Notes under the pieces: model-generated
Databases searched by the model: none
What the model saw: only the letters and a program-made list of their open reading frames with translations
What the model was told of the DNA's origin: nothing
NCBI RefSeq assembly: GCF_021134715.1
Contig: NC_060019.1
Coordinates: forward strand, 7,316,001-7,380,000
Source: Daphnia pulex
Taxonomy: Eukaryota; Arthropoda; Branchiopoda; Diplostraca; Daphniidae
Direction of reading: 5' to 3'
Length of the DNA: 64,000 bases
Shown: piece by piece, positions 24,301 through 34,723 of the stretch
How positions within the stretch are numbered: position 1 is the first letter of the stretch
Layout: every line of letters starts with the position of its first letter
Made by a program: the position numbers and the translations under genes

Positions 24301-25939
24301 TCGCGTTGAGAATGGCTATGCTCATGATGCCAAGGTAAACGAAAAAGAATTGCACAATGCAAACACATTTATCGGTTTCAATTGAATCTGAACATTTTGT
24401 AGGTAATTTACGGTGACACAGATTCTGTGATGGTGAAGTTCGGTGTATCTACGGTAGCAGAAGCGATGGTTTTAGGTCGGGAAGCAGCCGAATTTGTATC
24501 GGCTAAGTTCATCAAGCCCATTAATTTGGAATTCGAAAAAGTTTATTTCCCCTATTTATTAATCAACAAAAAGAGGTAAATTCTGCTTTCAAATGTACTA
24601 ATTGCAGAAACGATTTTATAACGGCTTCCTACTTATTTATAGGTACGCAGGACTGTACTGGACCAAACCTGAACAGTTTGACAAGATGGATTGCAAAGGT
24701 ATTGAAACAGTTCGACGAGACAACTGTCAGCTAGTCGCTAACCTTATCAACACCTGTCTTCAGAAAATCCTGATGGATCGGTAAACAGTTGTCACGCTTC
24801 ATGGATATCCTAATATAAAGTATACTTTTCCTTTATTTTAACAAAAAAATAATAGAGATCCAGATGGAGCCTTGGAGTACGCAAAACAAACAATTTCGGA
24901 CTTGCTTTGCAACAAGGTCGACATTTCACTCCTAGTAATTACTAAGGTAACTACTAAGAGAAAATAAAAATATGATTGTCACGTTCCGAGGATGTTTTAA
25001 AACTGTTAAGTCTATCGTGTTGGGGTTGTAGGAGCTGACCAAGACGGATAAGGACTACGCTAACAAACAGGCACACGTGGAATTAGCTCACAAAATGCGT
25101 AAACGAGACGCTGGTACTGCTCCAAAATTAGGTGATCGAGTCCCTTACGTCATTATTGCCGCCGCGAAAAACACTCCAGCCTATCTCAAAGTACACATTT
25201 TTCAGCTCCTTTGAAATTTTTCGTGAATCTGTTAATTGTTTACTGTTATTTTAGGCTGAAGATCCTATTTATGTTCTGGAAAACAGCATACCCATAGATG
25301 CACAATACTATTTAGAAAATCAACTTTCGAAACCTCTTGTCCGAATTTTCGAACCAATCCTTGGATCCAAAGCGGAATCTTCGTTATTACGTAAACAGAC
25401 ACAACATTGTGTGAATACATGTAGCGCATATAACCTATTTATTTGTTTAGATGGCGACCATACTCGAACACGTTCAGTTATCACCTCAAAAGTAGGTGGG
25501 CTGGCGAAGTTTACTTCCCGCAAATCAACTTGTATTGGATGTAAGACTGTCCTTCCAAATGACAGTGCCGTTTGCAAGTAATAATCATAATAATTTTTCG
25601 CCTTTTATTAAATTTCAATATCCTAATAATAAAATTAAACAGATTTTGTAAGCCGAAAGAGTCGGAATTTTATCAGAGAGAAGTTGGTCAACTTTACGCT
25701 CTTGAAGAAAAATTCAACCGTCTTTGGACTGAGTGCCAGCGTTGTCAAGGTAGCCTTAACGAGGAGGTTCTCTGTTCAAAGTAAGTTGTATTTGTGTTGT
25801 GTATTTGAATTGAGACTCATGTTTTAATTGATTAATTTTTAAACTTAGTCGGGATTGCCCCATCTTTTACATGCGCAAGAAAGTTCAAAAGGACCTTTGT
25901 GAACAAGAAAAACTTATGAAAAGGTTTGGCCAACCTTAG
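21367..25939 (+). CDS. POLD1: DNA polymerase delta catalytic subunit
   Basis: B-family polymerase of the lagging-strand replisome with 3'-5' proofreading. Twenty exons: 21367-21443, 21508-21610, 21690-21950, 22028-22186, 22253-22377, 22446-22544, 22603-22724, 22783-22949, 23014-23159, 23250-23486, 23548-23713, 23777-24334, 24403-24575, 24643-24780, 24856-24946, 25032-25190, 25255-25390, 25451-25577, 25643-25780, 25849-25939; 1090 residues against about 1107 in vertebrates. Seen in order: a basic N-terminus, Exo I FDIECAG (about 303-309), Exo [15 protein letters not shown], polymerase motif A DFSSLYPS (about 594), motif [14 protein letters not shown], motif C YGDTDS (about 743-748), then CysA CIGC...CKFC and CysB CQRC...RDCPIFYMR at the C-terminus. 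An intron splits CysA between CK and FC. All catalytic residues are present. AATAAA at 25995-26000. Confidence 0.96.
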
Positions 25940-26507
25940 TTCTCGTCTAATCTGTCGAAGTCGAATGTTTTTGGCTGTAAATTAAATTCGAAACAATAAA
26001 ATTTATAAAGAAAACGTTTATTTCGATTCATTCATTTAAGTGTTAAGCCGGTTAAACGAACAAAAATTTTCAGGCAAGCTAAAAAATTCGGCTCAGAATA
26101 AAAAACTGCACTGTTACAAAATATTTTGGACGAAAATTTAGATATTTCGGTTCAGTGATAAATTCCTTTTATATTGTGTTACATACTTAACTTATAAATA
26201 TCCTAATCACCATCTGCCAAGCATAAATCCAAATTTAAAAAAAAAAAAAAAGAAGTAAATTGCGGAAACTGAACGACATTCTTTTTGCGGTTTTCCGAAC
26301 TCCGTTCCCACCAAGTAGGGATTCCATATAGCATCTCTTGATTTAGTTACAGTTTACAGACGACGGCGACGCTGAGTTTGAACACTACTACATTTTTTAA
26401 AAGTTGACCGACTTGACGTCTCTAATTTGTGATCAGATAAACAGATTTTAATTTGTTAATTACCAATTACGTCCTTCCACTAAGCATACTGACTTCATAT
26501 AAAAAAA
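25940..26507. other. POLD1 3' UTR and Mad1 upstream region
   Basis: The POLD1 poly(A) signal is at 25995-26000. An A-run at about 26238-26251 is a simple low-complexity tract. The remainder to 26507 must hold the Mad1 promoter; no TATA box at a usual distance is evident. Confidence 0.45.
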
Positions 26508-29349
26508 ATGGAAAACTCCTCTAGAAATGTGGTCGATGACTTAGATTCGACTGTCCTCCGACATCAGGTAAAATGTTCATAACAAATACTTATTAAGCAT
26601 TTCTTTAAATACTCATTCTTTTTTCTTTGGTAGGTTCAGAGATATTTCAATGAATTAAACCAAGAAGGTGGAAGTCCTCTTAATATGGAGTTTTTAAGTA
26701 TGAAGAGGAAACCTGCAAGCATGGCTGTCTCTACCTCATCCTTGCGGACTTCTACGTTGGATTCTTTTCTTCCCAAGAAAATTCGCTTTGATTCTAGTGT
26801 TACTGGAGAAAGTTCTTTTACAGGAGAATCTTCTCTTTTTTCTAAAAGAAATGCAGCTGAATCGTTCAGCCAATCACTTAATAAGTCAACAAAGCTAGAT
26901 GTTGGAGCCCAGTATGAACAGAAATTATCAGAAAAACAGGCCAACATTCTTGAATTGCAGCAGAAAATTATCAAGACAGAAATGAAATTGAATAATTTTG
27001 TGACAGCCAAGGATCAACTCGAGCATGACCTGTCAAATTTGAAAGAGACATGCAAGACCAAAGTTAAACATTATGAAGATAAAATTGATGATCTTTATGT
27101 AAGTTTACTAAAAAAAATTCATTGACTTATTTAAACTAGAAATAACAGATTTTGTTTAGGTGGAAATCAAGCAACTTCATCTAAAAAATGAACAATTGTC
27201 TAAAGAAAATCTATTGAAAACAGAAGCAGTTGAGCAAATTAAGTTACTTTCTGCGGAGGAAAAGCTATCATGTAGTAAGGAACTTGCTGTATCAGAACAG
27301 AAAATCATTGATATTGAACAAGGGTATGAAGAAAAAATCAAGAAGTTAGAACTCAAATTGGAAAATGCTCTATTGAAAGTAAGTCAATATCAAATGGAAG
27401 CAGAGGAAGCGAAAAATCAACTTAAACTTAAAGAAAGAGTGGTGAGCCCATCATCCAACCATCAGGTTGTTATTGAGCAGCAGAGTCAAGTAATATTTGA
27501 AATGCAGAATGCACTTTTTGCTCAGAGAACAACTTTTTCTCAATCTCAAGAAGCAAAACTATCTAGAATTCCCCAGGTGTGTGCTTAATTGCAGTTTATG
27601 AAACAAACAAAAAAACTTAATATTCTTCCATTTTTTAATTTCAGTTAGAAAAAGAGCTTCTGCAGCTGCAAGAGACCAATAAATTATATCGAGAAACAGC
27701 TGCAAATGAACTGCTGTTAAAGGAGAAAATATCTGCCTTGCAGGAGAGTGTTCAAAGATACAAGGAACAGTGTCAAGCTATACCTGATTTACAGGTGATT
27801 GTCTACTAATAAAATTACTCTTTGTATCTTTAATAATAGATATTTGTATTACAGGGAGAGATTAAAAAAATGGCATCGCACCTCCGTGACTGGGAATCCA
27901 TGGCTAGTCGCTTATTTGATGCAGATAGTCTCTCTAAAGTTCAGACTCAGGTGGAGGACATGAGGCGAAAGGAGCTCAAGCTTACTGATGACCTGGGGAA
28001 CCTCCAGATTGAAATAAATTCCTTGAATAGGTAGGTATCATTGAATAGTTATGAAAAATATGAGTCCCGAACCGTCCAGATCTTCAAGTTACAAACAACT
28101 TTTATTTTTCCTTTAGAGCAAATGTAACCTTAAGAGACCAGATTGAAACATTGAAAAATGTAGCCAAGGCAAAAGCGGACCTAGAAGACCGCATTAGAAA
28201 ACTTGAAAGAAAACTAAATGTTGTTCAAAAAGATCGCGATCATTACCGAACAATAAATGAAATGTACGAAGGCGAGATGACACGTATAGGAGGTATTCCA
28301 TCGATAAATCCGCTAACAATTAGAATAGTTTATAATTGTTATAATAAATTTTTGTTTAGCTCCAGCTACGGCGTCAACGGAGACAAAGAAAATTGCCGAA
28401 CTTGAACGGCTGTTGGATGAATATCGGGAGTTGGTTTCATCTCCAGGTACTACACCCCCGGCTAACAATGAAACAGTAAGCAAGCTGACACAAGAAAAAG
28501 AACAATTGACCAAAGAAGTGGCTGAACTGAGACAGTTTATCAACACTTTAAAGGCTCAGTTAGAGCTTGCCGAGTCAAAGGTAGTAGAGTCATTCTATGT
28601 TCCGAAATCCGTTAATACCTTTTTTAAAAATCTATTATTAGAGTGTGGCCACCGATACTAGAGTTATCCACTTTACCAACAATCCTTTGGATAATGTTCG
28701 CCGAAAAACATTGGAGCAAGTTTCAAAACTTGAGAAAGAGAACGAGGGTCTACGGGAAAGAGTTCGTTTGATGGAAGCTGGTCATTCCCAAAATCTTACT
28801 CTAATGGTCGGAGATCACTTTGAACAGGGATGTACACCCGAACGCTTGAAAGGTTGATTAGTTTAATTAATATTGTGGTTATCTGATGAAATACTTAAAG
28901 AAAAATGCCTTATTTACAGAACTAGAAGAGAAACTGAAATCTAGTGAAATGATGAACCAACGCATGGAAGAAGTGTTTAAAAAATATTGCTCTGAATTCC
29001 GTAGAGGAGTGTTTGAACTCTTTGGTTATCAGGTGGACAGTAGCGATGGAACATTTACCCTTAGATCTGTGTTTTCAGAGTCGAACACTGATAGCCTCTG
29101 TTTTAAAGTAAATTTCTAATTGATCTGTGTTTATATATGACAACTTTAACCTATTTTTCTTAGTACGTTGACGCCGGCTTGATGGTTATGGATACTCCGT
29201 ACCTCCACACCATCGACGATTTAGTTCAACTTCACATAACCAACCAAAAGTCAATTCCCGTCTTCCTTTCTTCCCTCACGATTGAACTTTACTCACGTCA
29301 GTCGATCAACTCATCCGCATATCCTTCCGTGATGGATACTCCGAGCTGA
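26508..29349 (+). CDS. MAD1L1: Spindle assembly checkpoint protein Mad1
   Basis: Coiled-coil kinetochore and nuclear-pore protein that recruits and converts Mad2. Ten exons: 26508-26567, 26634-27098, 27160-27576, 27645-27794, 27855-28030, 28117-28292, 28360-28580, 28642-28852, 28920-29107, 29164-29349; 749 residues against about 718 in human. Residues 1-70 are Ser/Thr-rich and probably disordered; about 120-600 is nearly continuous coiled coil. The Mad2-interaction region is recognisable from TRVIHFTNNP, equivalent to the vertebrate segment around KVLHMSLNP. The end is the RWD-like C-terminal domain (FRRGVFELFGYQVD, LRSVF, then SIPVFLSSLTIELYSRQ), which binds Bub1. Reading-frame phase is kept through all junctions, including two phase-2 and two phase-1 introns. 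Confidence 0.93.
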
Positions 29350-29917
29350 ATTTTTTAATTTGTCCTCTGAATATTTGTGTTCGTTAAGATTTGAATAAAC
29401 CGAAATAAACTTTTTCTTGATCTATGTCTTGACCTAAAAAAAATCTAGGTACTACTAAAAAAATTAACACAAATTATGAGCCGAATCCGGAAGGTCGACC
29501 ACACGGTTTGATTATTAATAAAACTTTTCATGTCTTATTCGTCTAGCGCGTGACCGAATTGCCAAACGTAAGCAGCTGCAAAGTAAGAAAGCAAACTCAC
29601 TGGACTATTATTATTACATTTTTGATGTGGTTTGTGTACGGTCATCAGTTTGTTAGCGTCGATCACCAAATTGTGATGTTAAAAGTTGTTGGATCGAGTA
29701 TAGGTTTAAATAATTAAGAGCCATTTTTCAAGTGAATCTTGCGAAAACGTTGAAATCGACTTGAAGAATCTGCGGAATAGGATTTGAAGGGGTGTGGCTG
29801 ATAAAAGACGAAGTTGCGACTTCCGGGTTTGCAAAATTTAAGTCTTTTTTATATGTTCATTTCACAATTTACTTATTTGTTTTACGTTATTCGTATAGTG
29901 GAAGAAAAAAGAAAGTT
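29350..29917. promoter_or_regulatory. Upstream region of ninjurin gene 1, with a block shared with ninjurin gene 2
   Basis: About 29787-29840 resembles 48427-48500 upstream of the second ninjurin gene: both have GGGTGTGGCT followed about 35-55 bp later by TTCCGGGTTTG. AG|TGGAAG at about 29898 could be the acceptor of a leader intron just before the start codon. Confidence 0.45.
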
Positions 29918-30691
29918 ATGGCTTTTGATAATGAAAAGCACAGAAGAGACCAAGGCGCATTTCACCGTCCTACCGGAATAGTTGTTCCACTGGAGGAGTT
30001 AAGACCACTCACGGAAGCTGGCGAAGGAGCAAATAATAATGAACTGATGATTGTTGCAACTGTGTCAGGAAATACCCAAGATAATAACAATGGAGAGAAC
30101 GACGGTTTCAATAATAACAAAGGCAATATCAGTTATACTGCAAAGAAGAATTTTTCCCAAGGTGAAAATTGAGTTAACTTTTAACCTTTATTCGATTAAA
30201 ATCCGATAAATTAAACTTGGCTGTTTTCTATGGATTTAACAAGGTATGATGGACATTGCTCTGTTGACGGCCAACGCTAGCCAATTGCGGTACGTCATGC
30301 GATCCCCTTATTGGGATTTTCATCACAAGATGAACATTGCACTTATTTGCATCAGCATCGCTCTCCAAGTAGACTAATAACGTTGCCTTTTATGACTCAT
30401 GGCTCTTCGACTCGTTACTTATTATTACAGATCTTAGCGGGTGTGCTGCTCGTCTTCGTTAGTCGCAAGGATTACAAGCGCAGAGAGGTTAACGAAGCAA
30501 CCAGAATTCTGAACGATGTTGTGGTCGTTTTGATTTTTGCCATCACCTTCGTCAACATTTTCATTGCAACATTTGGAATTGACGACGAAAGAACAACATA
30601 TGAACGATGGAAGCAGGCCTCCGGTGCCCCAGCCGAACCTTTCTACACGCCCATAGGAGCTACCATTTCGACTCTTGCTCATACCCCATAA
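29918..30691 (+). CDS. Ninjurin family membrane protein, gene 1
   Basis: Ninjurins are small two-pass plasma-membrane proteins; family members act in adhesion and, by oligomerising, in plasma-membrane rupture of dying cells. Three exons: 29918-30161, 30244-30368, 30431-30691; 209 residues. The N-terminal 80 residues are polar and Asn-rich (about 40-75) and probably disordered. The ninjurin core follows: MMDIALLTANASQLRYV (the amphipathic segment, MDIALL.ANASQL being the family signature), TM1 with ICISIALQILAGVLLVFV, a basic loop, and TM2 VVVLIFAITFVNIFIATFGID. Exon 2 ends at a weak donor (CAA|GTAGAC), but frame and homology require it. The exon boundaries match those of the second ninjurin at 48564-49597. 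Confidence 0.9.
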
Positions 30692-31484
30692 AATAAAAAT
30701 GAATGTGACATCGACACCGGAAATAAAGTTAGGTAGTGGGCTAAGGAGACTGAGGAGGTGGATATTTCTCGGGCAATAAATATGTAATTGAATTTCAATC
30801 TAGAGAAATAAATGAACTATAATCGAAAGTCCGTTGTTTGTTTTTTCATCTTCTGAATTGAGGTTTTTAACGATAGGATAACTGATAAACAAATAAACTG
30901 CGTTACTCAGCCAGGTGGACTAAAATAATTATCTACGTGAAATTAAACTGGCTCCTATTCACCTATTTTTATTATTGCTTTATACAGCCCTTTACCTGAG
31001 GGATAATCACAGATGATATCGTTTGTGAACATGTGCAAAGTCTTTCGTTGAAGGAATTATTTGTGCATTAAGCAATTCGGAATAACGATTATGAGTTAAG
31101 GCACATATGATTTGAAATTTACTCCTTATTAGAAACACGGGCTACTGAAATATAAATATAAATGGTGACACAACGATATAACACGTTGAGTCAAGAAATT
31201 GTTTGTGATGTGGTTAATTCATTTTACGAGATCAACATTAAATAGAATGGACGCCACTCTTTTTATCCCCACAGTAGTATACATTTGTTTGCTATATTCT
31301 TTCCCAATAATAAGCAATTTAATTACGCTAACAAATCAAATTGGTCTTTTGAGCATTACGAACCATTTGCAACATCACGTCTCCGTTGGCTTCTTCGGTA
31401 TAAGTCGGTGTAAGCCTTTGAAAGAAGCTTTACAATACACAACAACTGTGCAGTCTTCTAAGTAAAAAGATCTCAATTATTTGT
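30692..31484. other. Intergenic, nothing supported
   Basis: Several AATAAA-like motifs (about 30690-30810) can end the ninjurin transcript. A plus-strand frame at 31199-31465 is hydrophobic but begins without a good ATG and resembles nothing known to me, so it is not called. Confidence 0.4.
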
Positions 31485-31966
31485 TTAATTATTGGAAATC
31501 AATGGGAGCCTTGGGTAAGCACCATACCTGAGTCCATCATCAAGGATATGGTTCATAGTCTTGAGGAAGTAAACCATACTTTTTGTTGCGGCAATTCTTA
31601 CAGCATCTGTCTTGCGACATGGACCAGGCTTCCAATCTTTGTTCCTAAGGTTTTGAATGCAATTTTAGATTTAGTACATAAATCCTTCTAAAAACCACAC
31701 AAACTACTGTACAGAAAAATGATTATAAAGAAACTGAACTTTAAACCATGGTTTCAATCTCATGATAAAATCACAAAACAAGTAATGTAGAAATTACTCA
31801 CATCCAGCTAATCTGACAAACTGTTATCTTGCAAGTTATTATGAATCACAGGATGAAGCAAAGTATTTGCTTTCATCAGAATGTTACTGACCTTTGGTGA
31901 ACAATTCCAAATGGACAATATAAGACCAATTCATGAACTTGATCACAAATAAGATCAATCTCAAGG
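31485..31966 (-). pseudogene. Two joined coding-like exons of an unrecognised gene, 5' part missing
   Basis: Minus-strand 31966-31892 reads ...LEIDLICDQVHELVL... and ends CAAAG before GTCAGT. After a 247-nt gap, an acceptor (CCTTAG) at 31646-31645 opens 31644-31485, which restores the phase through a split Arg codon and continues for 52 residues (KDWKPGPCRKTDAVRIAATK, ILDDGLRYGAYPRLP) to TAA. Both pieces have protein-like composition, and joining them in phase is unlikely by chance. Upstream, a further coding-like piece (DIKDWIKERTVIL) is cut off by a stop, and only a 26-nt gap with GT...AG ends separates it, too short for normal splicing. It could be a decayed gene or the last exons of a live one with distant 5' exons. 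No family recognised. Confidence 0.35.
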
Positions 31967-32232
31967 CTATTAAACAGTAGTTAAAGGATCACGGTTCGTT
32001 CCTTAATCCAATCCTTTATATCTATAAAAAAAATTTTCATTAATTGTTTAATAAAAAGACTTGGGAAATTTTTTAGAAGCTTCACAAAAAATGAAAAACA
32101 AAACCAATAGATAAACAATGTAAATTCAACTAAAATTTTTCTAAAAAAGACGTTTACATTGAAAATTTTACATGCCTGCATTAAAATTAACTACAAATTC
32201 AAAAAACTTACAACTAACATTTTCAGCACAAA

Positions 32233-32418
32233 ATGTCAGAAACTCGAAAAAAAACGAAATTATCGAGTAGTGAAGTGAAACTGTCACTGCCAGACTGCCC
32301 TGTCAGAGAAGAGAAAGAACGTGCAAGGTTGCCACCAAAAAGGCAAAACCCCATTTTTATAAAATCGCACTTTAAACTTGACCGCCAGATAGAGTCCTCA
32401 ACGTCTTTAATAGAGTAG
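32233..32418 (+). CDS. Possible short basic protein, 61 residues
   Basis: ATG at 32233 has a good context (ACAAAATG), follows an acceptor-like TTTTCAG, and the frame ends 17 nt before AATAAA at 32436-32441. The product is very basic and polar (KKTKLSSSEVK, REEKERARLPPKRQ) with no membrane or known domain. The opposite strand is also open here, which weakens the case. It could be the last exon of a gene whose other exons I cannot find. Confidence 0.3.
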   Translation: MSETRKKTKLSSSEVKLSLPDCPVREEKERARLPPKRQNPIFIKSHFKLDRQIESSTSLIE

Positions 32419-32750
32419 ACTCTTAAGTATTGCGCAATAAAAGAATTTTCCATCTATTCGGTCTTTTATTGTTCTTTTTATAATTATGCTCTAAGTATTA
32501 ATTGCTCGGCAGTGGCCTAGAGTGGCACGGAATCTCCAATCTAATCAAACTTAACGCCATTCGATAGAGCTCGTTAAGCCGATTCGAATGGTATATGGGA
32601 AAGTTTGTGCAAATGAACGCATCCCTGAGTAAATCGACTTTAAAGTTTTTGGTTTACCGGGCTTCCGTAGCGTCCTTGGCCGCCCCTTTGCGCACCCCCT
32701 GAGCCCACCCCTCGTCCCTTGAGGGATCACCCCTATTTTATTTCGCGGTA

Positions 32751-33131
32751 CAGTGCTGGTCCACTTATCAGACCGCCTGCCCATACGACCAATCCAGGTA
32801 TACGACCACCCTTTTGCTTGCACCACTTTCTGGCGCGAGATTCCCCTAGTTCAAATTTTTCTGTCGATAAACATGCCGCGACTTGAATTATTTTAATCCA
32901 CTTCAAGGTATTTTGTTTTTAAATCATCGTTGACCTTCATTATTGAAAAAGGGTTGGACTTTTTCGAACAAAGATGAATTTCGTCACTCGTAACAATTTG
33001 TTTTCCTTAAGCAAAGTGTTACTAAGATTCAGTCATCACCTTCTACATACTACTAATTCATTTGGCCGGTTATGCGACCATCCAATTATACGACCGCTGC
33101 ACAAAGTGGTCGCATAAGTGGACCGGCACTG
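32751..33131. mobile_element. MITE with TA target duplication, nested in the foldback element
   Basis: The left end reads CAGTGCTGGTCCACTTAT and the right end, reverse-complemented, CAGTGCCGGTCCACTTAT. TA flanks both sides (32749-32750 and 33132-33133). The other arm of the host foldback element keeps the unoccupied site with a single TA (CAGGTACTGCG at about 34194-34204). There is no coding capacity in 381 bp. The CAGTG ends and TA duplication fit the Tc1/mariner-pogo group. GGTCGCATAA-type motifs recur inside near both ends. Confidence 0.85.
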
Positions 33132-33144
33132 TACCTGATAGCCT

Positions 33145-33250
33145 TTCTTTCGAAAAAGTTTTGCCCGTCACTGGACTCGAACTCGAAACATGCTTGCTCA
33201 ACATGTACTACCAACCGAGTACTATAAGCACTACACCATTGAAGTTGTGG
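33145..33250 (-). repeat. tRNA-derived SINE-like segment, copy 1
   Basis: On the minus strand it has the B-box-like GTTCGAGTCC (33182-33173) and an upstream A-box-like TGGTGTAGTG. It lies in the left arm of the foldback element and pairs with copy 3. Confidence 0.6.
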
Positions 33251-33731
33251 AAACATGGAATTTAAATACATAAAAAAACTAAGGTTTTTTTGCACATTCT
33301 CTTGTTTGTTTTTTTGACGTGCCCATAAGGACAGACATAATAACAGACACACATAAGGATAATTCATGGCGAAACGTAGAGCCATATTACCTCGTAAACT
33401 AATATTCGTAACTAACTCGCACACTTTGAAAACTGTCCAACTCGATAAAAGATCTCTCCCGTGCATTAATTTCTTGGACGCGTATTGCGACCGCGAAAAT
33501 GTAGCTGTCAGGTCGTCCATAATGGTGTAATAAGAGCCATTTATGCAAATCATGTCTTTTATAAGGCTCAAAAGAGCCAAAGGGTGCCAATTCTTTTGTT
33601 ACCGTCATTGTTGCCATATAAGACAACTGTCTAAACGTGAGTTGCCAAATTTGTGAGCTGTATTGTCTCTTCATAGTCTTATTTTCGATACTGATGGTTT
33701 AATTACAACATATTCGAGATTGTTTGTATCA

Positions 33732-33836
33732 TGTATGGTGTAGTGGTTATAGTAATCGGGTGGTAGTACAGGTTGAGCAAGCATGTTCCGAGTTCGAATC
33801 CGATGGCGGGCAAAAATTTTTCGAAAAAAAGGCTCT
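33732..33836 (+). repeat. tRNA-derived SINE-like segment, copy 2
   Basis: GGTGTAGTGGTTATAGTA (A-box-like) is followed about 45 bp later by GTTCGAATCC (B box, 33792-33801). The spacing resembles internal polymerase III promoters. There is no 3' acceptor stem match, so this is not a functional tRNA. It lies in the centre of the foldback element. Confidence 0.6.
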
Positions 33837-34087
33837 CGGGAGTTATTGGTATTGCGGGCACGTCAACAAGAAAAAACAAGAGAAGGTGCCAAAAAAATCT
33901 TAGTGTTTTTATGTATTTGAAGTCCGTCTTTCCATAATTGTGGCCACCCTATGCGACTCCATCAGTCATCGGCTTACCCTGACGGTTGTTATTGGTATTG
34001 CGGGCACGTCAACAAAAAAAAACAAGAGAAGGTGCAAAAAAAACCTTAGTTTTTTTTAATGTATTTAAATTCCGTCTTTTCACTACT

Positions 34088-34190
34088 TCAATGGTGTAGT
34101 GCTTATAGTACTCGGTTTGTAGTAAATGTTGAGCAAGCATGTTCCGAGTTCGAGTCCAGTGACGGGCAAAAATTTTTCGAAAAAAAGGCT
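34088..34190 (+). repeat. tRNA-derived SINE-like segment, copy 3
   Basis: It contains GGTGTAGTGCTTATAGTA and GTTCGAGTCC (34148-34157), then the shared tail GGGCAAAAATTTTTCGAAAA. It lies in the right arm, in inverted orientation to copy 1. Confidence 0.6.
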
Positions 34191-34723
34191 CTCAGGTACT
34201 GCGAAATTAAATAGGGGTGATCCCTCAAGGGACGAGGGGTGGGCTCAGGGGTGCGCAAAGGGGCGGCCAAGGACGCTACGGAAGCCCGGTAAACCAAAAA
34301 CTTTAAAGTCGATTTACTCAGGGATGCGTTCATTTGCACAAACTTTCCCATATACCATTCGAATCGGCTTAACGAGCTCTATCGAATGGCGTTAAGTTTG
34401 ATTAGATTGGAGATTCCGTGCCACTCTAGGCCACTGCCAATTGCTCGACATTGATTGAACAATGTAACTAAAAACAAGTAGAATAAGAGTATTTAAACTA
34501 ATTAGCATTGCTCGATACGAAGTAAATAGAAATTTCATAAAATGTGAACAAGGAAGTACTTGCAAATCCAACTGGTTTGTTGAAAAAGTACATAAGCAAT
34601 TCTAACCAACTATGCAAATCATATCTGTTCTAGAAGTTTCAGTAAGTTTTCAAGTTATTTCTGAAAATTGTTTTTTGACTGTTCCTTACGATCGAAAAGA
34701 GGCAAAGTTTCATCGTCTTGAGA

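Larger units (their letters stand above)
32508..34438. mobile_element. Foldback-type non-autonomous DNA transposon with 8-bp target duplication
   Basis: The element starts GGCAGTGGCC and ends with its reverse complement GGCCACTGCC. The directly flanking 8 bp, AATTGCTC, occur at 32500-32507 and again at 34439-34446. The terminal inverted repeats are long: right arm 34002-34438 (437 bp) pairs with left arm 32508-33324, which measures 434 bp once a nested insertion (32751-33131 plus one TA) is removed. The 0.68 kb centre contains a further copy of the arm's tRNA-like segment. No transposase frame is present; short frames in the arms (such as 34126-34395) are mirrored in both arms and look accidental. 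The 8-bp duplication fits hAT, P, Merlin or some MULE elements, and the ends do not decide among them. Confidence 0.85.

Noticed and set aside
31985-32035. Splicing DIKDWIKERT... onto the exon at 31966 through a 26-nt intron
   Set aside because: 26 nt is below any spliceosomal intron length known to me, and the phase also fails for the most natural frame.
33086-33580. 164-codon minus-strand frame in the foldback element
   Set aside because: It spans the MITE end, the arm and the centre of the element, has no transposase motif, and depends on non-ATG starts or composition bias.
33732-33836. Genuine tRNA gene
   Set aside because: A and B boxes are present, but no acceptor-stem pairing or anticodon loop of normal geometry could be drawn.
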